From Competibacter_A sp037045685 (GTDB taxonomy: Bacteria; Pseudomonadota; Gammaproteobacteria; Competibacterales; Competibacteraceae): a DNA stretch of 64,000 bases. Both the position numbers and the translations under genes were made by a program. The notes below the pieces were generated by a model, which worked only from the letters and a program-made list of their open reading frames with translations, was not told where the DNA came from and searched no databases. Where the stretch lies: positions 225,226 to 289,225 of the forward strand of contig JBAOII010000030.1 in assembly GCA_037045685.1 (NCBI GenBank), read 5' to 3'. Shown one piece after another: positions 19,287 to 28,377 of the stretch (positions within the stretch are counted from its first letter, which is position 1; the number at the start of each line of letters is the position of its first letter).

Positions 19287-21165
19287 TTACTGGCTGGTGA
19301 CGCTCACATTGTTCAGGATGGCTGTATCGAGCACGCTGTTGTTGTGGCTGGTCAGCGCCAAACCAAGATACGCGCTGGCCGCCATGCTGATAGTGCTGGA
19401 ACCGACCTGTACCCAAGTGCTGCCATTGGCTGATTGATAGGCGGTGAACGTATCGCCAACGCGCGTCAATTTCACCCAGTAGGGTGCGACAACTTTCGCG
19501 CCAGGGGTGTGATAGCTACCTCCGCCCGTCGATCTCCGTCGTTGGAAGGCGACCCCATTGGCTGGCGTTATCGCCACCATCGCGTGGCGGGCGTTGGCAT
19601 CGAGGCTCTCGCGGATCATCACCCCGGTCTTGGCCCAGGAGGCGGTGTTGCCCAAACTGGCAACTCGCGCCACGATGGTGCCGTCACCGTTGAGCGGCCG
19701 GTAGACGAAGCGGAAGGCGTCGGCCGTGCCCCAGATATCGGCGCCAGACCCCGTGAGGGTGAAGGTTCCGCTCGCGTAGCTGGCGCTGCCCGCCAAGCCC
19801 ACGCTGCCGATGTCCGCGCTGGACCACGGGCTCGGTAGCGCACCGGTCGAACCTGACGCAACCGTCACCGAACTGGTTTTTTTATTGCTCCCAGCGGGGC
19901 CACTGGCGGTCAGGCTGACGGTATAAGTGCCCGCTTTGGCGTAAGTGTGGGTGGGATTGGACGCGGTGCTGGTGCCGCCGTCGCCGAATTGCCAAGCGTA
20001 GCCGGTGATGGTGCCGGTGGAGGTGTTGGTGAACGCCGTCGCCAGCGGAGCTACGCCGGAGGTGGAGTTTGTGAAATTGGCTACCGGCGTTACCGCGTTT
20101 GCCTTGATCGTCGTGGTTGTGGTTTTGCTGGCACCCGAGCCGGTGACCGTGAGCGTAACCTGATAGTCAGTGCTCGGCTTGGTGGTGTTATACGTTTTGA
20201 TGAAAGTTTGGGCGTTTTGAACGGCCTGGCTCGTGCCGTCGCCGAAATTCCAAGTCCGGGAAGAAATATTTCCGGTCGAAGTATCCGCCAATGTCACAGT
20301 GAAGGGCGCGTTGCCCGTCGTCCCAGGCGTTACGTTGAAACTGGCAGTAGGTGCCGTGGCGGTTGAAGCCGTCACGGCGATGTAATTGGTCTTGGTGGTC
20401 GTATTGCTTCCACCTGGGCCGGTGGCAGTGAGTTTGACGGTGTAAGTACCCGACGCTCGAATAGGTTTTTGATGGATTTCTGGTCGTGCTGGTGGTGCCG
20501 TCGCCGAAATTCCAGGACCAAGCGGTCGCATTGGTCGAGCTGTCGGTGAAAGCGACCGCCAGCGGCGCGGTCCCGCTCACCGGACTGGCGCTAAAATTGG
20601 CTGCGGGAGCCGCAGTGATGGCCTTAACTACTTCGTTGGAGTAACCGCTGCTATTTCCTGCGCTATCGAACGCTTTGACCGCAAAATAATAGGTTCCGGC
20701 CGGCAGATCGGGCGTCGTGTAAGAGGTTCCGCCGATCAAGCTCGGTGCGGTGGGCGCGGTAGAGGTATAGCTTCCGCTGGTTTGCCCGTAGTAGACGCGA
20801 TAGCCCGCCACGGAGCCGGAGCTGGCGTTCCAGGCCAGGTTGACCGTGCCGGCTCGGGCGCCGGGCGAGGCAAGAATTAAGGTGATGGTCAAGAAAGCGA
20901 AGAATGCTTTGGTGAAGTGGCCGCCCCGCCCCGCCCCGCGTCGTCCGTTTTGGCCGCCCCCCGTTCCCACAGGGTCGCCGCCCGCCACCGAATCCCTGCT
21001 GTCCGGTATCGGGCTCCGGCTACCCGAAGCTCCGGCCGCGTTTGGTCGGGGTACTCCGATAGAGGAAGAATTCCATGCGGACGGCGATTTTTCTCGCAAG
21101 GACGGCACGAAGGAAACGGGCATTGGGAGTAGCCTCCTGGATGCGCTGGATTTTTCAATAATCAC
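19287..21165 (-). CDS. secreted FN3-PKD-LamG-like protein (one apparent frameshift)
   Basis: Predicted extracellular adhesion or polymer-binding protein, about 520 residues after a signal peptide (KAFFAFLTITLILASPGARA). Order: a fibronectin type III domain (TVNLAWNASSGSVAGYRVYY), three PKD domains (each with WxFGDG: WSWNFGDG, RTWNFGDG, YAWQFGDG), then a C-terminal jelly-roll/LamG-like domain of the DUF1349 type (GIMIRESLD-like segment GVMIRESLDANARHAMVAI). Reading shifts by +1 near 20452-20460, inside the first PKD domain. The true start is unclear: about 85 Pro/Arg-rich residues precede the signal peptide, so a GTG start closer to it (near 20960) is more likely than the ATG at 21165. It has no catalytic motif that I can see. 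Confidence 0.75.
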
Positions 21166-21301
21166 AATTGAGCCGAATTCAGCGCGCCGATGGCCGATTT
21201 GACGGCCGGGCGGTTCAATTTGGCGCGGCGTGTTCGCGAGCGGGTTGCCTCCACCTTAACCGACGCGGATGGCAGATTGATGATTGAGAAGGAGGTGGAT
21301 C

Positions 21302-21541
21302 ATGGAGGTTGAATCAGATGATCGAGCCGCATGGGACCCTCCGAGAGGTGTTGTATCCGGGCGATTTTTTTTGCAGGCAATAGTTATTGGAGATGAATAT
21401 CGAATTGAGTGGGGCGTTTTAGGGGGTTTCGGTGGCTGTCTGATAAACGGTTACCGAGTGGGTTATATTTTTCAAGTTGTTTATTTTAAGCAATTTTTTC
21501 ATAGAAACGATTCGTTTTGTTTCGATTGGATTTTATCCTAA
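21302..21541 (+). CDS. small hypothetical protein in AT-rich island
   Basis: A possible 79-residue protein. The main evidence is a near-ideal Shine-Dalgarno, GAAGGAGGTGGATC, directly before ATG 21302. The product starts MEVESDDRAAW and becomes hydrophobic and aromatic (GRFFLQAIVIGDEYRIEWG, GYIFQVVYFKQFF). The first third is GC-rich and the rest AT-rich, matching the local sequence rather than host codon use. No family is recognised. It may be a genuine small gene or a chance frame behind a purine-rich stretch. Confidence 0.35.
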   Translation: MEVESDDRAAWDPPRGVVSGRFFLQAIVIGDEYRIEWGVLGGFGGCLINGYRVGYIFQVVYFKQFFHRNDSFCFDWILS

Positions 21542-21774
21542 TACAATAAAAACAGAATTGAAACCCCCCCAACGCGGATAAGGAACGAGAATAAAATGTA
21601 GTGCCTCTTATAAATATCATACAGCCTGCTTGTATATTATGCGGTTGTGATCAGCGGCGATTTAATCTGCTGGCCATCAATTAAATGGTGGCTTAATGTT
21701 GCATTTTTGAAATAAATCGAATGTTATTGGTTTTAATATTTGTTGGCAAAGTTGCCGCCATATTACAATTAATA

Positions 21775-21789
21775 TAATACATTGTATTA
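21775..21789. promoter_or_regulatory. perfect 7-bp inverted repeat, possible operator
   Basis: TAATACA-T-TGTATTA: two perfect 7-nt arms around a single base, inside the AT-rich island. The symmetry and short spacing look like a dimeric-regulator site, but AT-rich DNA makes chance palindromes more common. Confidence 0.3.
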
Positions 21790-21961
21790 CTATTATTACG
21801 ATTAACTGCTATTAATCGCTGTATAATATGCCGTAACATTTAAGACATCGAACATCATTATTTCAATAAGAAATGCGTGTATTTATTTTTTTACAAAAAC
21901 CCAACCGGTAACCGAGTAGAAACACGGTTTGGAGCAAGGTTTGCCGTGCTTCATGAGGTCC

Positions 21962-22014
21962 AAAAAGACGGGCTTTCGGCGCTGGCGGTTCGCGGGTTGC
22001 AGCACCGAAAGCCC
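21962..22014 (-). terminator. rho-independent terminator of the macroglobulin gene
   Basis: On the minus strand, 40 bp past the stop at 22054, GGGCTTTCGGTGCTG pairs with CAGCGCCGAAAGCCC (15-bp arms, one G-T/mismatch, 15-nt loop). It is followed by CGTCTTTTTG, a T-run in the correct position. This ends transcription of the alpha-2-macroglobulin gene. Confidence 0.75.
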
Positions 22015-22053
22015 ACTAATCTATGGTGGATAGAGCGGCGTCGCGCCCGCCGC

Positions 22054-25000
22054 TTATTCCACCTTCACCGTTCCCATCGCGCCCCGACCGAACTGCCACG
22101 GTTTGTACATATCCTCCACATACACCGCCGGTTGCCGGTAGACGCCCGGCGTCACCGCCCGGACCAGGTAGGCCAAGGTAAATTTCCGCTTGCTGTCTTG
22201 GCTGATATCCAGCGCCGCCACGAAACGGTCGTCCCGGAATTCCGCGTGCAGGGTTTCGGTCAATTCCGGTAGCCAGGCGATTTCCACGGTGGACGTGTTG
22301 TGCGCCAGGCGAGCGTTTTCGATTTCCAGTCCGGCGGGCAGCAAATCCACCACCAACGCCTGCTGTTTTTCTCGGCCCAGGGCTTCGCCGGTGATCACCG
22401 CCACCAGTAGATCGTTCTGGCGAATCTGGACGGGGTCCACCTCCTTGCCGGTGCGGGTGTAATAGCGGCGACTGACGGTGAAGCCTTCCCGCGCTGGCGG
22501 TTGCTGGGCGACCGGCACGCCGCTCAGGCTGGTGACGGTCCAGAGCGGGTCGCTACCCTGATTGGTCGCGGTCGCGCCTTTGGTCAATTGTTCGACGGTG
22601 GGCGAAAGGTAGAAGGGATCGGCGGTCGCCGGCTGACCGTCCATCGCCAGCCGCAATGACCCCCGCTGTTTCAGCAGCGCGTGCGCGGCCAGCAACAGCC
22701 ACGCCTGTTCCTGAGTGCTGGAATAATTGCGCTGGTTGGCGTCCGCCGCCAACTCCTCGGCCAGTTGCGGCACCCGCTCCGGCAACAGCCCCGATTCGGC
22801 CAGCAAGGCCAGCAGCGCCGCGCGGTCGCGCAACGGGCTGCCGTAATCGCGCACCGACGCTGCCCGGCTGGTCCGGTTCATCGCGGCGGTAAAGGCCTCC
22901 TTGGCCCGGCCCAGTTCGCCGTAGCGGGCCAGCGCCGCGCCGAGTTGCGCCTGTGCCAACGCGGTCGGCAGCTTTTGCAGGTGGTTGTCGTGCAGATAGC
23001 GCAGATCGCCGATGGCGGCTTTCTGGACTCGCGCCAGAACGTACAGATCGTAAGCCCGCCAGCCGAGATCTTTCTCGTCGAACTCGTCCGCGTTCAGCCG
23101 TTCCTGCAAATGGATCAATCCGTGCTGATAAGCCGATTCCGGCACCAAATATTGTTCCTGCCGGGCGCGGACCAGAAAATCCATGGCATAGGCCGACAAC
23201 CAGTCCTCGACTTCGCTGTCGGGACTCCACAAGCCGAAGCCGCCGTTGGCGTCCTGCAAAGTCAAAATGTGCTGGATCGCCTCCTGCACGCGCGCCCGCA
23301 AGCCGGTTTCGGTGGCGTTCTGGCCGGCCCAGACTTCGGCCACTTGATTGAAGTACAGCAGCGGCAAGGCGCGGCTGGCGGTCTGCTCCAGGCAGCCGTA
23401 GGGATAGCGGTCCAGTTGCGCCAGCAGTGCCGGGACGTTGAGATTGGGCCGACTCCCGAAACTCAGCTTGGCTTGGCCCGTGCCGGGCCAGTAATCGCGC
23501 AGCAATTCGCCGCTGATCCTCAGCGATTCGCCCGGATTCAAGCGCCGGGCGGTGCGGGCGGTGGCGATGGTCTGCGCCGGGCGCACGCCGATCTCCGATT
23601 CCCGCACCAGTTGGAAGCCGTTCGGCCCGGCCAGATGCAGTCGTACCTGCCCGACGCCGGGTTTCAGCCCGCGCAGGACGAACGACCGAGTTTCGGAATT
23701 TTGCGTGGCGGAGTTGGCGACCGCAAAGGTGAACGCGGCCGGTTCGGTCACCGCCACCGCGCCGTCGGCGCTGAGCCGGATGGCGTAGTCGCCGGGCGGG
23801 GCGCTCAGGTTTTGCACGGTGACGGCGACGCGGCTTTCATCCTCCGGGGCCAAAAAGCGTGGCAGGTAGACCCGCGCCACCAACGGATCGCGCACCAGCG
23901 GCGCGACCTCCGCCCGTCCGACCCGATCGCGGTCCCAAGCCACCGCCATCAACCGCAGTTGACCGTTGAAATCGGGCAAGCACCAACGGAATCTTGGCTT
24001 GACCGCTGGCGTTCAACGCCACCGGGCCGGAGAACAGCGCCAGGGTTTTCACCGTCCGCACGCCGGACGCATCCAGTTGCCGGCTGTCGGCGTCACCGCC
24101 GACCTTGATCTGTCCCGGCCGCCCGCCGCTTTCGATCAGCTTGCCGTACAGGTCGAGCAACTGCATTCCCAACCGGCGCTTGCCGAGGAAATACTTGACC
24201 GGATCGGGGGTGAGAAAGTCGGTCAGTTGCAGAATACCCTCGTCCACGGCGGCGACGGTGACGTAGGCCGGCTGGCCGGCATCCAGTCCGGCGACCGTGA
24301 CCAGCACTTCGACGGTCTGGCGCGGTTTCCACTCGGTCGGGGCGTTCAGCGCGATGTTCAGGGTGCGCGGTGACGGGTCCAGTCCCACCCAGGCGACGCC
24401 GATGGCCCGCCCCGGTCCGCGCTGGGCCACGTTCTCCGCCGAACGGAAAGCGGTGGCGGCGATGTAAACGCCCGGCCCCCACTCGGCCGGAATCGGCAGT
24501 TCCACCGTCGCGCCGTCCGCCGGGGTGCTGACCGTTTTGCTCAGCCACAAGCGGTCGCCGACCACGTTCAGCAGCACCTCGCCGGCGAACGGCGCCCGGA
24601 CGAAGACTTTGGCGATTTCGCCGGCCTGATAGCGCGGCTTGTCCAGCGTCACCTTCATCTGGTCGGGCGTGTCGCCCTCGCCGGGGCTCTCGAACCAGCC
24701 GGCGGTGAAGCGCACGCTGGAGGCGACGCCGGTGCCGGGGTCGAGCACGTCCAGCCGATAATGGCCCCAGTCCAGCCCGCGCTGCGTCACCAGCCCCGGT
24801 TGGCCGGCGGCGAGATTCAAGGTCTGGCTGGTCACCGGCGCGCTGTCGCGGATGACCATTTTGTAGTTCCAGCGGCCGTCGTCGTGATACCAGTAATATT
24901 GGTACTCCTCGCGCACCAGATCGGCGCGCAGCCCGCTTTTGGCCTGCGGCTGACCCAGCGGATCGAGGGCGATCACGTCGAACGTCGCGTCCTGCCCGGT

Positions 25001-27265
25001 CTGCACGCCGCCGTCGCCGAAGCGCGGCTTGATGCCGATCGCGAACGGCTGGGTGCGGTAGGGCAGATTCAGGCTGCGGGTCACCGGCCGCCCGCCCGGC
25101 TCGAACAGCGAGACCCGCACCCGCGCTTGCAACGGCCGGGTCGTGTCGGGGACTTCGTTCAAGGTCACCTGCGCCTGCGCCTTGCCCTGCGCGTCGGTGC
25201 CGGCCAGCGCCACCGGGAAACGCTGGACGGTCCAACTGTCTTGCGCCAGCCCGAAGCGATAACCGGGAAAGGCCGGGTAGGGGTTGGCGTCTTCGCCCAG
25301 CACCACTTCGGCCTCGGCCTTCAGGTTGGCCGCCGGAGCGCCATACAGAAAGCGACCGCTGATCTCTACCGCCGCCGGCTCGCCCGGCTTCAGCGCCGGC
25401 GCGGCCGAACTCAGCTCCAGCTTCAGCCGCTGCGGCACGAAATCCTCGACCTGGAAGCTGATCTGGCCGACCGGTTCGCCCTTGGGATCGGTGTAGGCCT
25501 TGACCGTCCAACTGCCGGTGCGGGCGTTCGGGGGCAGCGGCAGGCGGGCGTGATAGCCGCCGAGCGCCGGGTTCGCCGGGCGCAGTTGCGCGGCCTCCAC
25601 CTCGTCGGGACGGAACGCTTTGAGGGTCAGCGGCGCGTCCGGCTGGGCGTAGCCCCGGCTGTCGCGAACCAGCGCCATCAATTCCACCGTTTCGCCGGGA
25701 CGGTAGATGCCGCGCTCGGTGTAGAGGAACGCATCGACCGCGCCCGGCGCGGCGCGGCCTTCGACGCCTCGGTCGCTGAGATCGAAAGCCGGCTTGGTCA
25801 GATCGAGAAAGTTGTAGTCGCCGCCGCCGAACGCCATCAGTGCCGCCGGTTCGCGGCCGCCGTCGCCGCGCAGCAGGCCCGGATCGAAGCGGGCGTAGCC
25901 CTTGTCGTCGGTGATGGCTTTGCCCAGCTCGCCGTTGTTGCGGGCGTACAACCGCAATTCCAGCTTGGCCAGCGGCTGGGTCGTGGCCAGCGAGCGGGCG
26001 AACACATGAAAGCCGTCGTTGCCGCGCAGGGTGAACAGGCCGATGTCGGAGACCACCAGCCATTGCGTGGCCCGATTTTCGTAGCTGTCCGGGTCTTCCT
26101 TGGTCGGTTCGGCGGCCACGATGTAGATGCCCGGCTGCGGGTCGCGCAGGATCTCGTTGATCGGAATCGCGGTGGTGACCTCTTGGTTGCGCTCGCCGCC
26201 GGCCAGCGTCAGAGTCCCCTCCCAAATCGGTTCCCCGGATCGCTTGGCGACGTTTTTGAGATCGTTGCCGTCTAGCAAATTGGTGATGCGGCGGTTTTCG
26301 ATCTGCTGCAACAGGTTGCGGTCGTTGATGCGCAACACCCGCAGCCGCGCCGCGTCGAGATTGACGCTGATCAGCGGCAACTGTTGGCCGCCGGTTTTCG
26401 GCAACACATAGGTCGCGCCGCGAAAACCCAAAGTCGGCTTGCGATCTTCCACGCGGGCGGTGAAATCCTGGCCGGTTCGGGTCTTCTCGCCGGTCGCGGA
26501 AGGAATGCCGGCCCGCGCCTTGATCGCGTAGCTTTGGCCGTGCGCCACGCCTTCCACGCAGAGCTTTGGTCCGTTGGCGCTGACGACCGGCTGGATGGTG
26601 GGCTGGACGACCAGATAGTCCTCGTAATGAACTTGCCGGCCCTTGGCGAGGTCATCGGAGAACTTGAGGCAAATTTTGGGGGTCGCGCTGTCCGATTCGA
26701 CCTCGACACCCTTGATCTGGAAGGCGTTGGCGTCCGCCAGTTCCTGATACCGTTTGGCGATGCGGGGGTTGTCCTCCAGCTCCAGCGCCTCTCGGAACGC
26801 GGCGATGGCTTTTTTCGGCTCCTTGTCGCGGTCGTACAGCTCGCCCAGCCGGAACAGGGCGCGGGCGCGCTCGTAGGGAATGCGCGCCGCCTGAAAAGCG
26901 TTCCAGGCGGACTGCTGGGTTCGCTCCTGGGCGCGCTTGCGTCCTTCTTCGTCGTCCTTGGCCGATTCCGCCCCCTTGGCTTGCCACGCTTGACTCAGGG
27001 CCAGCCAGGTCGCGGTCTGGTCGGCGCCGGCGATGATCGCGGTTTCGTAGCCGGCGATGGCGGCGGTCCAATTCTTCTGCCGCGCCTGCTGGTCGGCCTG
27101 TTGCAATAGCGATGCGGCCGGCTGTCCGCCCGCATCGCGACCGTCGCGGATCGATTGCAGGTACTGGGCCGCCGGTATGGCCAGCGGCGTATCGTCAAAC
27201 GCGCGAACGCTGGAAGACAGCGCCAGCGCCAGCAAAGCGAACAATAAATAGGACAGGCGGCGCAT
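22054..27265 (-). CDS. bacterial alpha-2-macroglobulin with thioester motif (one apparent frameshift)
   Basis: About 1736 residues after correction. A signal peptide (LLFALLALALSSSVRA) is followed by an N-terminal helical repeat region (about 35-165; AAIAGYETAIIAGADQTATW and AIAAFREALE look TPR-like). Then come repeated macroglobulin beta-domains, with RGIYRPGETVEL and PNARTGSWTVKAYTDPKGE in the N-terminal part. The thioester motif YGCLEQTAS sits at about residue 1290 inside the all-helical thioester domain. Members trap attacking proteases in the periplasm. Reading shifts by +1 at about 23979 (GTGCTTGCCCGATTT should read V-L-P-D-F). Unlike the common yfhM-pbpC pair, no penicillin-binding protein is adjacent here. 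Confidence 0.9.
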
Positions 27266-27471
27266 CGTGGACTCCTTGCTGCGACGGATTACGGCGGTGT
27301 GGGGCTGGCTGGGGAGACCCGACCAAAGCCCAGTGTACTATGGCTGTTGATAATAGCGGGTTCCGGCTCGGTCGGGCGGGGCGCCGGAACCGATGCGTGC
27401 ACCATGGCGAAAAATGGTTCGTTATGAAAAAATAGGACCAATAATCTTAATCGCAACTTATCGGTTTTGAC

Positions 27472-28323
27472 GTGATCGACTCGGAGGGTTATCGGCCGAA
27501 CGTTGGCATCATCCTGTGCAACGAACAAGGGCGCTTGTTCTGGGCGAAACGGATCGGGCAACGATCCTGGCAGTTTCCCCAGGGTGGCATCCAGCGGGAT
27601 GAATCGCCCGAGGAGGCCATGTTTCGCGAGCTGGCCGAAGAGGTCGGCCTGCGGCCGGAGCATGTGCAAGTGATCGGCTGCACCAAGGGCTGGCTGCGGT
27701 ATCGCTTGCCCAAGCGCCTGGTCCGGCAGAGCGGCAAGTCGGCCTGCATCGGCCAGAAGCAGGTCTGGTTCCTGCTGCGGATGGTGGGCGGCGAGGAGGC
27801 GGTGCGGCTGGATTTGTCGGAACGCCCCGAGTTCGATCTTTGGCAATGGGTGGATTACTGGTATCCCCTGCGCGCCGTGGTGCCGTTCAAGCGGCACGTT
27901 TACTGGCGAGCGCTGCGCGAGCTGGCGCCCCTGCTGTGCGCCGGATATCCGTCGAGAGCGGCGCCGGCCGCCAAAGGCTCCGAACCGGCGTTTCGCCGGC
28001 CGGACCGGTACGGTTCCCGGCGATATGACGAGGCTCGGCCTCCGATCCGAACCCGCCATCCGGCCGCCGCTTCCGTCGCCGCCGTGGCCCGGCCGCCGGA
28101 GCCGGTGCGGGTGGCCGCGACACCCCGGCCCTCGGTCGTGCTCCCCCTGCGGCGGGTGGACACCTTCCGGCATCCGGTCATCACCCGGATGGTCGTGTCG
28201 GTGCGGCGGTTGGGCGATGTGGATGCGACGCCCGACGCGCCGATCCTGGAGCAACCGTCCTCCATCGCAACCCTGGAAGACATTCGAGCGCCGCGCTCGA
28301 CGGCGTCAAGACCGCACCGCTGA
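27472..28323 (+). CDS. rppH: RNA pyrophosphohydrolase with long C-terminal extension
   Basis: RppH removes pyrophosphate from the 5' end of mRNAs and so triggers decay. The N-terminal 160 residues are canonical: IDSEGYRPNVGIILCN, WQFPQGGIQ, and a complete Nudix box at residues 38-60 (GG-x5-E-x7-REL-x-EE-x-GL). FKRHVYWRALRELAPLL closes the domain. The remaining 115 residues are Pro/Arg-rich, low-complexity and probably disordered. GTG 27472 is the start because the protein begins exactly as the family does (V/M-IDSEGYR). ptsP follows 54 bp later, the usual gammaproteobacterial pairing. Confidence 0.9.
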   Translation: MIDSEGYRPNVGIILCNEQGRLFWAKRIGQRSWQFPQGGIQRDESPEEAMFRELAEEVGLRPEHVQVIGCTKGWLRYRLPKRLVRQSGKSACIGQKQVWFLLRMVGGEEAVRLDLSERPEFDLWQWVDYWYPLRAVVPFKRHVYWRALRELAPLLCAGYPSRAAPAAKGSEPAFRRPDRYGSRRYDEARPPIRTRHPAAASVAAVARPPEPVRVAATPRPSVVLPLRRVDTFRHPVITRMVVSVRRLGDVDATPDAPILEQPSSIATLEDIRAPRSTASRPHR

Positions 28324-28377
28324 TCGCGGTGCCGGTCGTTCCCGCTTCGCTGCCTGTCGCCTTTGGAGGACAGTCCC

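Larger units (their letters stand above)
21166..22053. other. AT-rich intergenic island
   Basis: Nearly 900 bp between two minus-strand genes. From about 21340 to 21920 the base composition drops sharply to AT-rich with long A/T runs, unlike the GC-rich flanks. It holds one short reading frame with a strong ribosome binding site (21302-21541), an inverted repeat (21775-21789) and the terminator hairpin of the macroglobulin gene. No RNA gene, transposase or repeat family was recognised. It could be a promoter or nucleoid-protein silenced region, or a scar of transferred DNA. Confidence 0.6.

Noticed and set aside
21400..21900. Replication origin or mobile-element end in the AT-rich island
   Set aside because: No DnaA-box cluster, transposase, terminal repeats or target-site duplication was seen.
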